A stretch of DNA of 64,000 bases from Terriglobia bacterium (GCA_020073545.1 JAIQEZ010000003.1:29579-93578), one strand, 5' to 3'. Numbered from the stretch's first letter, positions 20,125 through 30,760 are shown. The notes: a model not told the origin generated them from the sequence alone. Numbers and translations are program-made.

Positions 20125-21210
20125 GACAATCTTGCGGGCCAGTTGGGAGATGGCGGCCTGCGGCAGGCGTGCGAGTTCGAACCAGCGCCAGGAGCCGCGC
20201 GGCATTCCGGGGAAGCTTTCGACGGGATAGACCCGTCCCTGGATGGCTCGAAAAGTGATGCCGTGGCGGAATTCCGCCACCGGCTCGCCGAAGGAGAACG
20301 AGGCGCGAGTGAGACGATGAAGTTTTTCGCGCAGGCGTTCCAGCGCTTCCGCTGGCGAGCGGCCGAAAGCCGCGGGGAAATTCCAAACGTCATCGAGTAA
20401 TCCCTCATCGAGTCCGCGCACCAGAGCCACACGCGTTCCGCGCCGGAGGAGGGCCGCGGCGAGATAATGGGATTCGGTGGCGCGGCGAGGACGGGGAAGC
20501 GGGAAGGCTTCCGGATCGCCGCAGCGAAATCCGCAACACCATTTCTTGAGTGGGCAGGCCGAGCAGCGCGGGCCGCGCGGCAGGCAAACGGTTTGGCCAA
20601 GCTCCATCAGCGCTTGGTTGAAATCCCCGGCCCGCAGGCGTGAGAAGATCTCCGCGAGTTCAGTCCCGACGGTCCGCCGGAACTGGGGCTGATGCAAATT
20701 CCCGCGCAGAGCGAACAGGCGGGCGACCACACGCGCCACATTTCCATCCAGCACGGCGTAGGGTTGATGGAACGCGATGCTCAGCACGGCCTTGGCTGTG
20801 TAATCGCCGATGCCGGGAAGAGTGCGAAGGCTCGCGTAGTTTTCGGGAAACCGCCCGGCAAATTCCGCCGTGAGGAGACGTGCAGCCTGATGCAGGTGAC
20901 GGGCGCGGCGGTAGTAGCCGAGACCTGACCACAATTCCAGCACGCGCTCGAGCGGCGCCTTCGCCAAGTCTGAGACGGTTGGGAAGACTTCGAGAAAGCG
21001 CCGATAATAAGGGATTACCGTCGCGATCTGCGTCTGCTGGAGCATGACCTCCGCAACCCAGATTGCGTAGGGGTCGCGCGTTTCTCGCCAGGGGAGGGCG
21101 CGTGCGTGGGAGCGGAACCACGCGAGTAGCGCGCGGCGAATCGCGACAGGAGAAGAGGCCGGAGGGTCTTGCCTCCGGTCGCGGGGTTTCAGGGGGATCT
21201 TCCGTGGCAC
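20107..21210 (-). CDS. mutY: A/G-specific adenine glycosylase MutY
   Basis: VAEVMLQQTQIATVIPYYRRF, LPGIGDYTAKAVLSIAF, VLDGNVARV, FeS cluster CLPRGPRCSACPLKKWC. Confidence 0.93.
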   Translation of the reverse strand: MPRKIPLKPRDRRQDPPASSPVAIRRALLAWFRSHARALPWRETRDPYAIWVAEVMLQQTQIATVIPYYRRFLEVFPTVSDLAKAPLERVLELWSGLGYYRRARHLHQAARLLTAEFAGRFPENYASLRTLPGIGDYTAKAVLSIAFHQPYAVLDGNVARVVARLFALRGNLHQPQFRRTVGTELAEIFSRLRAGDFNQALMELGQTVCLPRGPRCSACPLKKWCCGFRCGDPEAFPLPRPRRATESHYLAAALLRRGTRVALVRGLDEGLLDDVWNFPAAFGRSPAEALERLREKLHRLTRASFSFGEPVAEFRHGITFRAIQGRVYPVESFPGMPRGSWRWFELARLPQAAISQLARKIVHRVIG

Positions 21211-21215
21211 GCCGA

Positions 21216-23627
21216 TTACTCGACGGAGAAATCGGCGCTGCGCACGGGTGAAACGTGGCCGTCCGAGTCGCGTCCGTGGACTTCCAGCCGGTAGTCGCCC
21301 GCCTGGAGTTGGTCAATGGGCAGTTTGAGGCCCAGAGGGACCAGTGGACTACCCTGCTGCACCAATTCGTTTATCAGGATGGTGTTGGAGGAGTAGACCG
21401 GCTGGCTGGTTTTCCGGTCCACAATCTTGTAAAGGATTCCCACCCGTGGAACAACCGGGTTTCGCAACCCGGGATCATAGACTTCCACGTAGAAAACAGG
21501 GTGGGCGCTTTTCCCAAACCGGTTATTGGGTGAGGGAACGACCTGCATACCCTTAAAAACGAGGGGCGGGCGTTCTTCCAGCAAAGCCTCGTCCATGTTC
21601 GCGGTAAGCTCGGATACCGGAACGAGCTTGTCGCTGAGAGCCGGGCCGCCCAGGGTGAACTCGTTGCCGGAGAACGGGTCCACCACCAGAGGCGTTTCGT
21701 ACTTTCCGAATTTCTCGCCGCCCGCGCTCAGGACGAGCTTGAGCGTGTATTTTCCCGGAGCAATGTTGAAGGTAGTCTGGTAATCGAAAGAGCCTTTGGA
21801 GAACTCCTTGATATCCTTTTTCTCAAAGTCCAGCTTCACCGTGTCACTGAAGCGTGCACTCACGGAGCCGTCCTCGCGGTAGGCGATTCCCAGCACGTTC
21901 ACCTTTGAAAGGAACTTTCCCTTTTGCTTCTCGAAATCGACGGAGGAGCCAGGGATTGAAAGGGCCAAGTTCACGCGCGCCACCCCGGGGGCGACGAAGA
22001 AGTAGGGCGCCCGGAGCGAGACCGGGATATCGCCAGGCTGCGGGGTTGCGGCGCGCTCCTCCAATACCTTGCCCTCGGGCTTTCCCGCCAGAAGGTCAGG
22101 ACTTTTCACATCAAAGTAGCCGTTACGGGAACGAACGTTTACGCCCCCGCGGTCCACTTTCACCCGGATCTTGTGATAACTGCCGTCGTGGGTCTGGTTG
22201 GGCGGGACATAACCGAGAATGTAGTATTCGTTCATCTCTTTTGCGACTTTCTCCAGGCCCTTGAGGAAATCGTTGGTGTTGAAAATCGTGAGGCCGCCGG
22301 TGCCTGCGGCCAGCGCATAAAGGACCTGCTGGTTCGTGGCTACCGAGTCCGGCATGGTGGGGATGATCTGGCGACCCGCGCAGAGGGGGTTCTGGAAAGC
22401 ATCGGTGCCACTGCACGACGCGGGGTTAAGGTTGGGGTTGTAAGTGTTGGGTGGGGGATTACCAGTTCCGCGTCCACCGCTGGGGTTAGTCCCGCCGCCC
22501 GCCCCAGGCTTGCCACCACCACCAGCCACAGGCTTGCCACCACCGCCAGCTCCGGGATTCCCACCGCCGCCACCCCCGGGTCTGCCACCACCAGCGCCGC
22601 CACCAGCGCCGCCCCCAGCGCCGCCACCACCCCCCCCGGGTACGCCGCCCCCGCCACTCCCTCCGCCTGGCCGCTGCGGATCGGGATCAGGAGGCATCAT
22701 CAACGCAGCCAGAAGACCTGGCTCGTGAAGGAAGGGAGAATCCGTGTCGTGCAGAAATGAACTGGGTGGGAATCCCGAGCGGCCCGAGGGATTAGATATG
22801 TCCATCCCGGGGTTTGCAGTCGGTGTCAGACCGCGCACGTCCACGGGATACACCGCGATGTTTGCCTTGTTCAGCGCATCGATCGTCGCCGTGAGCTCGG
22901 CCTGGCGTTCTGGGGTCAGTGCAAATCCGCTCGAAAACAAGACGAGCGTCTTGCGACCCGGGACCGCGCGTAGCGTCTTGGCGAGTTCGCGAATGCTGAG
23001 CAGAACGCTACGGGCGGCGAAGTCGGATTGGCGCAGGCTCAGAGACGGCGCACCCAGGGAGGCAACTTGCATGCTCTGGCCCGACGCGCCGGGCTGAACC
23101 AATGCAAACTTGACGCCGCCGATGGCGCGCTTCAACTGATCCCCGTCTGAGGTGAAGTTCTGAGCCACGCGCAAAACTCCACCAAAGTCCACCACCGCCA
23201 TCTGACGATTCGGGGAAGCCGTGCTCTCCACGAACTTCGTTGCCGCCTCGCGCACCCGGCCCTGGTCGCTAGGCGCCATGGTGGAGTTGTCGAAGAACAG
23301 GACCATGTAGCGCTGCTGCTCGGGGGCGTTCGGCTGGATGTCCGCCGCGCGCGAGAAACTGGAGATTTTCTGCTCCGTGTCGTCTTCAAAGACATGGAAA
23401 TCCTTCTGTTCCAAATCCTTGAGGTAGTTCCCCTTCTTATCGGTCGCGATCACATCGACCAGAACCAGGTTGGCTTCCGTCTTGATCACCACCGGCGTGC
23501 TCGCGACGGCCTGGGGGGAAGGATTCTGCGCGCCGGCCGGGGCGGCGGGATCCGTGGCACTCTCGAGACCCAGCCAGCCCAGGGCGGTAAAAAGGCCCAG
23601 AGTCAGAATCAGTTGATGTCGAGACAT
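21216..23627 (-). CDS. VWFA-related Acidobacterial domain protein with a Gly-rich insert
   Basis: VDVIATDKKGNYLKDLEQKDFHVFEDDTEQKISSFSRA; VLFFDNSTM; long GGGG-rich segment; YYILGYVPP. Confidence 0.85.
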   Translation of the reverse strand: MSRHQLILTLGLFTALGWLGLESATDPAAPAGAQNPSPQAVASTPVVIKTEANLVLVDVIATDKKGNYLKDLEQKDFHVFEDDTEQKISSFSRAADIQPNAPEQQRYMVLFFDNSTMAPSDQGRVREAATKFVESTASPNRQMAVVDFGGVLRVAQNFTSDGDQLKRAIGGVKFALVQPGASGQSMQVASLGAPSLSLRQSDFAARSVLLSIRELAKTLRAVPGRKTLVLFSSGFALTPERQAELTATIDALNKANIAVYPVDVRGLTPTANPGMDISNPSGRSGFPPSSFLHDTDSPFLHEPGLLAALMMPPDPDPQRPGGGSGGGGVPGGGGGGAGGGAGGGAGGGRPGGGGGGNPGAGGGGKPVAGGGGKPGAGGGTNPSGGRGTGNPPPNTYNPNLNPASCSGTDAFQNPLCAGRQIIPTMPDSVATNQQVLYALAAGTGGLTIFNTNDFLKGLEKVAKEMNEYYILGYVPPNQTHDGSYHKIRVKVDRGGVNVRSRNGYFDVKSPDLLAGKPEGKVLEERAATPQPGDIPVSLRAPYFFVAPGVARVNLALSIPGSSVDFEKQKGKFLSKVNVLGIAYREDGSVSARFSDTVKLDFEKKDIKEFSKGSFDYQTTFNIAPGKYTLKLVLSAGGEKFGKYETPLVVDPFSGNEFTLGGPALSDKLVPVSELTANMDEALLEERPPLVFKGMQVVPSPNNRFGKSAHPVFYVEVYDPGLRNPVVPRVGILYKIVDRKTSQPVYSSNTILINELVQQGSPLVPLGLKLPIDQLQAGDYRLEVHGRDSDGHVSPVRSADFSVE

Positions 23628-23638
23628 GGGTCGATCTC

Positions 23639-25417
23639 CTAGTAAGGAATTTCGACGGTGCGATTCAGGCCGGAGATTTGGCCGCTCTCGGAATCCCGGA
23701 CCACGGCGCGCACCAGGTAAGTCCCCGGTTTGACGTCGAAGTGGGTTTTGAGCGTGATGCCGGTTTGCATGTATCTCGCCAGATTCGCGTCTCGCAAGCG
23801 CAACTGGAGAAGCTTCTCCTGACCCGTCACCAAGTGGCCATCGCGGTCAAACAGGGCCGTCACGAAAGTCAGGTTGTCGAGGTTGCGATCCTCTTGCTTG
23901 CGGAAATGTACCTGGCGTAAATCCAGGCGCGTCAAGACGGCGAGTTGCGCGTCGGACTGGCTCTTCATAAAGAACTGAGTGTGGACTTCGATGGGCAGTT
24001 CATGCGTCTCGTCCTGGGAAAAGACCGCCTCCTCAATCTCTTGCTTTTCCCGCACGGTGGGATCATCCGCTTTCCTGGGAGCGTAGTAGCCCCGGCGCGC
24101 CTGCAGTGTGAGGCCCAGTCGTGAAACCAGCTTGACCTTGATCGGGTGGAAGACGCCGTCGAGTTTCAGGTTTTGCGGTGAGAAAGCCAGAACGTAATAC
24201 ACATCTGGAAGCGCCGCAGCCCGACGGAAACCCGCCTCGAGGTCATTACTGTTTTGGAAGGAAATGCCGCCCGTATCGAGGGCGAGGGCCTCCATGCCAG
24301 CGCTCTCCAGCTTGGCACTAAAACTCAACATTTGGGTCTTTCGTCCTATCACTTCGGGCCGGTTCGTGTTGGCGACCCTAGCCTGCGAGGCGTCCGGCAC
24401 CCCGGGGTCGGGGTACAGGCCGCGGGCATCCAGGGAGTTGAGGACGACGTTTGCGCGCAGGGCGCGATCGATGATTTCGCCGAGTTCGATGTGAAGGGCT
24501 TCGGTCAGGAATCCACTGGAGACGATCACCACGCTGCGCTGGCCGGGAAGGGAACTCATGTGGCGTACGAGGGATTCGATCCCCCGCAACGCCGCACGCG
24601 ACTCCGTTTCGGCCATGGAGTTGGCACCGGTGGCGTAAGCCTGCGCCGCGCTTTGAGCCTGTTGGAGGGAGCGTGGGTCACCGCCGAATTCGCAATCCCA
24701 GATTTCCTTCGTCGCAACATCCAGTGCATCGGGGTCGTGCTGTTCGACGATCAGGTACGCCTCATAGGGCAGAATAGCCGCGCAGGAGAGATCCTTTCCG
24801 GTGATCGGACGGGGACGAAGCTGGAAGAGCGCCTGATGCAGCTTGGCGAGGTCATCAGTGAAGTCCACTTGGTTCTGGCCGGAGGCCGTGAATAGTCCCA
24901 CGCGATCTCCGGTTTGGAGTGAAGCCGTCAGATAGTGGTCCGCAGCGTCCCTGGCGCGCACCAAGTTCTCGAAGGTCGTATGCACGTCGTCGACGTACAG
25001 ACCCAGGAAGCGGCGGGCAGCGGAGGGCGAGATCTCGGTCTCCTCGGCGGCTTCCAATTCGGCTGGGGGTTTCTTCTCTGCCGGTTTCTCGGCGGGCTTG
25101 GGAGCCGGCTTCTCCACCGAGAAGTGCGAGATGGTTTGGGGTTTGCCGCGGTCGAAAAGCTGAAAATCCTCCTTGCGGAGGTTGTCAAGCGCCGCGCCCT
25201 TCGCATCCCGCACGACCACGCGGACCAACACCAGGTTGCGCTCGACCTGGAGCTTGAAGGTGGGCTCCACGTCGCGCGTGGAAATCTCCTCGGCGCTCTC
25301 CTTTTGGGCCTTCAGTGTCCAGGGTGCCTGGAACGCGCAGGCGGCTAGAAGGACGGCCAACAGTCTCAAAGGCGATGCAGGTCCCGCCCGACGCGCGAGG
25401 CTAAACGAAGACAACAT
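23639..25417 (-). CDS. VWFA-related Acidobacterial domain protein (second paralog)
   Basis: LVLVRVVVRDAKGAALDNLRKEDFQLFDRGKPQTISHFSVE; GLYVDDVH; RSVVIVSSGFL; YYVLAFSPQNLKLDGVFHPIKVKL. Confidence 0.85.
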   Translation of the reverse strand: MLSSFSLARRAGPASPLRLLAVLLAACAFQAPWTLKAQKESAEEISTRDVEPTFKLQVERNLVLVRVVVRDAKGAALDNLRKEDFQLFDRGKPQTISHFSVEKPAPKPAEKPAEKKPPAELEAAEETEISPSAARRFLGLYVDDVHTTFENLVRARDAADHYLTASLQTGDRVGLFTASGQNQVDFTDDLAKLHQALFQLRPRPITGKDLSCAAILPYEAYLIVEQHDPDALDVATKEIWDCEFGGDPRSLQQAQSAAQAYATGANSMAETESRAALRGIESLVRHMSSLPGQRSVVIVSSGFLTEALHIELGEIIDRALRANVVLNSLDARGLYPDPGVPDASQARVANTNRPEVIGRKTQMLSFSAKLESAGMEALALDTGGISFQNSNDLEAGFRRAAALPDVYYVLAFSPQNLKLDGVFHPIKVKLVSRLGLTLQARRGYYAPRKADDPTVREKQEIEEAVFSQDETHELPIEVHTQFFMKSQSDAQLAVLTRLDLRQVHFRKQEDRNLDNLTFVTALFDRDGHLVTGQEKLLQLRLRDANLARYMQTGITLKTHFDVKPGTYLVRAVVRDSESGQISGLNRTVEIPY

Positions 25418-25796
25418 AAATCCTGGCCCGGTGTAATCGAACGTAGGGACCCTTCCCTTCGCCGCACGCAGAGAGCCAGCGCATGCAGGTCGATGCCTAC
25501 CGGGTCGTGATCTTAGTTTCCGGCTCAGGGAGTTCAATGTCAAGCACAAGGAAGCTGGAGGGTGGAGCAGCCTGTGGCCGTCTGCCCCTCGCGAGGCCCG
25601 GTATCGGGACAAACGCCAGTCAGATGGTTCCGGCCGCTGCGCAGGGAATCGCAGTGGGCTGCTCTGGCGGATGCGACAAAGCTTGATTTGAGGCGCCCAA
25701 TCTGCAATGCTTCAACGCAGTTGTAAGTCGCCCGTCGCGCCGGGGATTTGCGCCTGTTCTGGGTCTCGGTGCTGAGCAGATTGGGATTCGGAAGCA

Positions 25797-25842
25797 ACGG
25801 ACCACGGACGATGGACAACGGACAACGGACACCGGACAACGG
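25797..25842. repeat. 7-bp tandem repeat array (ACGGACA consensus, about 6.5 units)
   Basis: acggacc acggacg atggaca acggaca acggaca ccggaca acgg. Confidence 0.85.
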
Positions 25843-25892
25843 GAGAGCCGATATCTGATCGCTCTCCAAAGCTTTTTTCCCGAGGTCTCACC

Positions 25893-27374
25893 GTGGCCTA
25901 CCAAGACTTGCGCGACTTCCTTGCCCGGCTGGAGCGGGCGGGCGAGCTCAAGCGCGTATCCGCCGAAGTCGACGTCGATCTCGAAATCACCGAAATCACT
26001 GACCGCGTCTCGAAAGCCGGCGGGCCGGCGCTGCTGTTTGAAAGGCCTCGCTCCGCGAGCGACGGGGTGAGCTACGCGCTGCCGCTGCTCATCAACCTGC
26101 TGGGGACGCGACGGCGCGTGGAACTCGCGCTCGAAGTCGGCTCGCTCGAAGACGTGGCGCGGCGCATCGAGGATTTGCTGGACATGCAGCCACCCGAAGG
26201 CTTCTTCGACAAAGTCAAGCTGCTTCCCAGACTTTCCGAACTCGGGTCGTTCTTCCCCAAGAACGTGCGGAGCGGCCCGGTGAAGGAAGTGATCGAGCGG
26301 GAGAACTTCTCGCTGGCACGCCTGCCGGTAATGAAATGCTGGCCGCAGGATGGCGGCCGGTTTATTACCTTCCCTCTGGTGATCACGCGCAGCCCCAAGA
26401 ACGGCCGTCGCAATGTGGGTTGTTATCGCATGCAGGTGTATGACGAGCGCACCACCGGAATGCACTGGCAGGTTCACAAAGGCGGGGCGGAACACTTCCG
26501 TTGGCTGGCGCGGGAAGGGAAGAGTCGCCGCATGGACGTGGCCGTGGCGTTGGGCGCGGACCCCGTCACGATGCTCTCCGGCGTGCTGCCACTGCCCCAA
26601 GACCTGGATGAATTTCTCTTCGCGGGCTTCCTGCGCCAGGACCCGGTGGAGCTGGTGAAATGCGAGACCGTAGACTTGGAAGTCCCCGCCCACGCCGAAA
26701 TCGTGCTGGAAGGTTACGTGGATCTTGACGACATCCGCCCGGAAGGGCCGTTCGGTGACCACACGGGATACTACTCACTCCAAGACAAGTTTCCGGCGTT
26801 TCACCTCACCTGCATTTCGCGGCGACGCGACCCGATCTATGTTTCCACCGTCGTCGGGCGCCCGCCCATGGAAGACTATTGGATGGGCTACGCGGTGGAA
26901 CGATTGTTCCTACCCCTGATGCGTAAACAGATGCCGGAAGTTGTGGACGTGCATATGCCCGCCGAAGGTGTGTTTCATAATTTGCTGATTGTGTCAATTC
27001 GCAAGAGCTATCCGGGTCATGCGCGAAAAGTGATGCACGCCATCTGGGGTATGCCGGGAGCCATGTTCACGAAATGCCTCGTGGTCGTGGATCACGACGT
27101 CAACGTTCACGACTCCGGCGAAGTCGCCTGGAAGGCCCTGAACCACATCGACCCCGAACGCGATATCCAATTCACGCTGGGGCCCGTGGACCAGCTTGAA
27201 CACGCTTCGCGCCTGCCGAACTTCGGCTCCAAGATGGGCGTGGACGCCACGCGCAAGTGGCCTTCCGAAGGCTTCACGCGGCCCTGGCCGGATGAAATTG
27301 TCATGGACCCGGAAGTAAGAAAGAAAGTGGATGCCCTCTGGCCGGGCCTGGGTCTGAAACTTTCAGCGGACTGA
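25893..27374 (+). CDS. UbiD-family decarboxylase
   Basis: DLRDFLARLERAGELKRV; PEGPFGDHTGYYS; PRxLxxR-like and C-terminal motifs of UbiD. Confidence 0.9.
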   Translation: MAYQDLRDFLARLERAGELKRVSAEVDVDLEITEITDRVSKAGGPALLFERPRSASDGVSYALPLLINLLGTRRRVELALEVGSLEDVARRIEDLLDMQPPEGFFDKVKLLPRLSELGSFFPKNVRSGPVKEVIERENFSLARLPVMKCWPQDGGRFITFPLVITRSPKNGRRNVGCYRMQVYDERTTGMHWQVHKGGAEHFRWLAREGKSRRMDVAVALGADPVTMLSGVLPLPQDLDEFLFAGFLRQDPVELVKCETVDLEVPAHAEIVLEGYVDLDDIRPEGPFGDHTGYYSLQDKFPAFHLTCISRRRDPIYVSTVVGRPPMEDYWMGYAVERLFLPLMRKQMPEVVDVHMPAEGVFHNLLIVSIRKSYPGHARKVMHAIWGMPGAMFTKCLVVVDHDVNVHDSGEVAWKALNHIDPERDIQFTLGPVDQLEHASRLPNFGSKMGVDATRKWPSEGFTRPWPDEIVMDPEVRKKVDALWPGLGLKLSAD

Positions 27375-27575
27375 TACGAAAGCATTAAGAGATGTTACGC
27401 CTGCGCACCGGCAATCGTGACCCCCTCACCCGCCCTCGTCCCTCGGGCACCCTCTGTCGCCGCGGCGACCGAGGGCTGTGAACGTAGTTTGGGGCAAGCT
27501 GATGTTGCTGCGTTCATATTAGTTCGGCCCGCACCGGAGCATGTTCTGGCCCGATCGCAGGACGAGGGGCGGGCA

Positions 27576-28292
27576 TCACGCGCTGGGTTTGTAGATGGAA
27601 TTCAAAAGTCCGAGCAGCACGAAGGCGTTGGGGACGTGGTGCAGCCCCCACCCGGTCGTGCGTTTTTCCCCGGTGCGCCAGATATAAAAGTTACCCTGCT
27701 GGATGGCGTAGCTGGAAACCTGGTCCCAGGGAATTCCCTTGTAGCCGAAAAGCTTCTTGACCTCGATACCGCCAGCCCGGCTCACACGGATGGCGCCAAA
27801 ATCCAGATCCTCTCCATTATTGTACCAGTCTGCGATCTTCCGGTAGAGCGCCGGATAGGTCAGTTCGATGAGCTTCTGTCCGAGTTGGGCCGGGTGTTCG
27901 ATGCGGTTCCCGACGCGGATCTTCTTCCCCTCGGCGTCAACCAGCCTGTAGAGGTAGTACGTCCCGACGGGAATGAAATTGATGCTCCGCTTGATAGCTT
28001 CGTAGTAGAAGCGCTCCACCGCCTCCCAACGCATTTCCTTCTCGCTGATCAGCGACCGATATGAGATGCCGTCGTTGTGAAGAGAGACCCGGAGGGACCT
28101 GAGCGAGAGGAAAAAGAAAACCATCAGGGCGAGGAGCGCCAGGGTGAAGATCTTGACGGCAATGTCTGGGATAGCTTTTTCCAGGGAGGTGAAGGCGGCA
28201 TAGACGAGCGCGGCTGCTCCTAGCCCCAGGATTGCCACCAAGGCCATGACAATCTTGTTGCCTCTGAATGTCTCCAGTTCAGGTCCCAGCAT
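27576..28292 (-). CDS. Membrane protein with PH-like C-terminal region, unknown function
   Basis: Two N-terminal TM helices followed by a beta-rich region (DGISYRSLISEKEMRWEAVERFYYE). Confidence 0.65.
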   Translation of the reverse strand: MLGPELETFRGNKIVMALVAILGLGAAALVYAAFTSLEKAIPDIAVKIFTLALLALMVFFFLSLRSLRVSLHNDGISYRSLISEKEMRWEAVERFYYEAIKRSINFIPVGTYYLYRLVDAEGKKIRVGNRIEHPAQLGQKLIELTYPALYRKIADWYNNGEDLDFGAIRVSRAGGIEVKKLFGYKGIPWDQVSSYAIQQGNFYIWRTGEKRTTGWGLHHVPNAFVLLGLLNSIYKPSA

Positions 28293-28737
28293 GGAAGGTC
28301 TCCCCCTGTCGAAGGCTCAATCCACTCGACGTGCCACCTCTCCTTGAAACTCGCGTGAGCCTAGCACCGCGCGCGGAGAGGGTCAAGAGGCGCAGGCGGC
28401 TGAAAAGCACTTCGTCATCGCGAAGGCGTTCTCTGCGCGTGAGGCGGCCCGGCTCTCAGTTCACCTTGCCGGAACCTGGAAGCGTGCGTCAGAAATAGTA
28501 GGCGGCAATTGACTAGGGGAGCAGATGATCGCGCCGAGGAAGCCAAAAGGTAAAATGCCTGATCGTCCTCGCTGGCTGGAGGCCTCGGATGGTCCGCTCT
28601 TCGCCTCACTATCGACGGATCGGGGTTATACTGCTCGACGTGACTGCGCACCGCGCGCGGACTGCGCGGACCGTTGAACTGGCAGTTTTTGCTGCTTTCC
28701 TGCCACCTGCGGTGTCTGAGTTTGAGGAGGAAGCGCC

Positions 28738-30051
28738 ATGCTCACTCGCGAGCGCCGGTCGGATTACAGCTCGAAACTCTACGAGCAGGCTTGTCGCGTC
28801 ATTCCCGGCGGCGTGAACAGCGCCGTCCGTAACCTCATGCCGCCCCTCGTCATCAAGCGCGCGGAGGGCGCAACGCTGTGGGACGCCGACGGCAATGAGT
28901 ATCTGGACTTTCATGGTGCGTTCGGTCCGCCGCTGCTCGGCCACAATCATCCCGGGGTCAGGCGCCGGGTGATCGAAGCTCTGCAGGACGGCTGGCTGCC
29001 TGGAGTCGGCGTCACGGAACTGGAAATTCAAGTAGCCCGCAAGATCACCCAACATGTCCCCTCGGCGGAGAAGGTGCTGCTCTGCAATACCGGGTCAGAG
29101 GCAACCTTGCACGCTCTGCGTGTGGCTCGCGCGGTCACGGGCCGCAAGAAGATCATCAAGTTTCAGGGTTGCTATCACGGGGTTCATGATTACGTTCTAC
29201 GGAATGTGGCGAGCCCCGCGGATCGTGTGGGGAAGCTCGATCCGGGCTCGGCGGGAATGCTCCCGGAAGCTCTCGAAAATACGCTGGTCTGCGAGTTCAA
29301 CCACTTCGAGCAAGTGGAGACGACACTCCACGAGCAGCGCGGGCAGGTAGCCGCGATCATCATCGAGCCCCTTGCCCACAACGTGGGGTGCATCCTTCCG
29401 CGCCCCGGCTTTCTCGAAGGCTTGCGGCAGCTTTGCACTGCTCACGGGGCGATCCTGATCTTCGACGAGGTCATCACCGGTTTTCGTCATCACCTGGGCG
29501 GCTACCAGAAAATCTGCGGAGTGATGCCGGACTTGACGACGCTCGCCAAAGCTATGGCCAATGGTTTCCCGCTGGCCGCAGTGTGCGGGAAGGCAGAGAT
29601 CATGGACCACTTCAATACCCGGCCAGGTGGCGACACCTTCTTCGGCGGAACCTTCAACGGCAACGCCGTGGGGTGTGCCGCGGCGCTTGCCACGCTGGAG
29701 ACGCTGGAGCGCGAACCCGTTCACGAATACTTGTTCCAACTGGGGGAGCGGGTGCGCAAAGGATTGACCGAAATCCACAAGCGACTGGGCATCCCGGCCA
29801 CCGTGGCAGGTTTTGGGTCCATATTTACGACTTACTTTATGGAAGGTCCTATTGAGAGTTACAGCGATTTGTTGAGGAATGACGCCGGGCTCTTCGTCGA
29901 TTATCGACGACGCCTGTTGGATCGCGGCATTTTCGAGATGCCGGCTAACCTCAAGCGCTGCCATTTGAGCTTCGCGCACACGGAGGAGCATATCGACCGC
30001 CTGCTCGAGGCTTCAGAGGAAGTGCTCAAAGAGATCGTCCGGCGCCCGTAG
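28738..30051 (+). CDS. Class III aminotransferase, glutamate-1-semialdehyde aminomutase-like
   Basis: VIPGGVNSAVRN, NTGSEATLHALRVARA, IFDEVITGFR, TTLAKAMANGFPLAAVCG. Confidence 0.9.
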   Translation: MLTRERRSDYSSKLYEQACRVIPGGVNSAVRNLMPPLVIKRAEGATLWDADGNEYLDFHGAFGPPLLGHNHPGVRRRVIEALQDGWLPGVGVTELEIQVARKITQHVPSAEKVLLCNTGSEATLHALRVARAVTGRKKIIKFQGCYHGVHDYVLRNVASPADRVGKLDPGSAGMLPEALENTLVCEFNHFEQVETTLHEQRGQVAAIIIEPLAHNVGCILPRPGFLEGLRQLCTAHGAILIFDEVITGFRHHLGGYQKICGVMPDLTTLAKAMANGFPLAAVCGKAEIMDHFNTRPGGDTFFGGTFNGNAVGCAAALATLETLEREPVHEYLFQLGERVRKGLTEIHKRLGIPATVAGFGSIFTTYFMEGPIESYSDLLRNDAGLFVDYRRRLLDRGIFEMPANLKRCHLSFAHTEEHIDRLLEASEEVLKEIVRRP

Positions 30052-30197
30052 GGCGTTGGAACAAGGCGGGTCCACAGGAATACTGGTTCGCCCGCATTCG
30101 CTGAGTTGATCAATCTGCTGGCAGTATCTGGAAAAACGTGGATTTCGCGAGCGCTCCCAAGCGCACGCCGCTTCGGCAGGGCGGACCTAATCGGGGA

Positions 30198-30449
30198 TTA
30201 CAGAATCCTTGCGGCAAGCCAGAACGTGGCGACAACCAATATTGCCGAAAGGACGAGAATAACGATGTCTTCCTTCTCGAGTTGCCCCACCCGCTTGTAC
30301 CCCGGGTCGGAAATGCCGCCCACCGCGGTCAAGGGGGCCTGTGCGTCGGGGTCGTGCTGGTGCTGGCCAGTTCCAGAATAGTCAGGCATCACCGCATGCT
30401 CGCTTCCTTCCTGGATAGACGTATTCCGTGTGATTTGAATTACAGGCAT
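30198..30449 (-). CDS. Small tail-anchored hypothetical protein
   Basis: 83 aa with a single C-terminal TM (DIVILVLSAILVVATFWLAARIL). Confidence 0.5.
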   Translation of the reverse strand: MPVIQITRNTSIQEGSEHAVMPDYSGTGQHQHDPDAQAPLTAVGGISDPGYKRVGQLEKEDIVILVLSAILVVATFWLAARIL

Positions 30450-30662
30450 GAAGACGGGCTTCCAGGGTGCTTCTGGGACTCACGGGCGTGCCGGGTGATT
30501 CCCACAGGGTGTCCGACTTTCTGGAAGCGCGCCCCTCTGGCCCCAACCAGACAATAAGTTGCAGGGAGAAAAATCGTTCTAAGCGAGGCCACTGGAACAG
30601 TAGTCGCTGGGAAGGCGTCGGGGGCTAAGTCAGGTTTTCAGCTATACGGACTTTTCTGAGGT

Positions 30663-30737
30663 TGGTCGGGGCGCGGGGATTTGGACCGCGGAACCTTCCT
30701 GATCCAGGATCGGGACGCGCTGGCATGCTGGGCACAG
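30663..30737 (-). pseudogene. Degenerate tRNA-Pro-like remnant
   Basis: tggtcggggcgcggggatttggaccgcgg closely resembles the 3' acceptor/T-arm of the intact tRNA-Pro about 98 bp downstream (tggtcggggcgcgcggattcgaaccgcgg); no matching 5' acceptor strand. Confidence 0.6.
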
Positions 30738-30760
30738 CAAGCCGGCTGTTATGGAGAGAA

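Noticed and set aside
22444-22680. Repeat-rich segment as possible CRISPR-like array
   Set aside because: It is codon-level Gly/Pro low complexity inside a coding frame, without a fixed repeat/spacer structure.
25620-26762. 380-aa - strand ORF
   Set aside because: Antisense shadow of the clearly recognised UbiD gene.
27437-27478. GC-rich palindrome (gtcgccgcggcgac within ccctcgg...ccgaggg)
   Set aside because: Could be a terminator or repeat, but lacks a U-tract or a second copy in this window, so not called.
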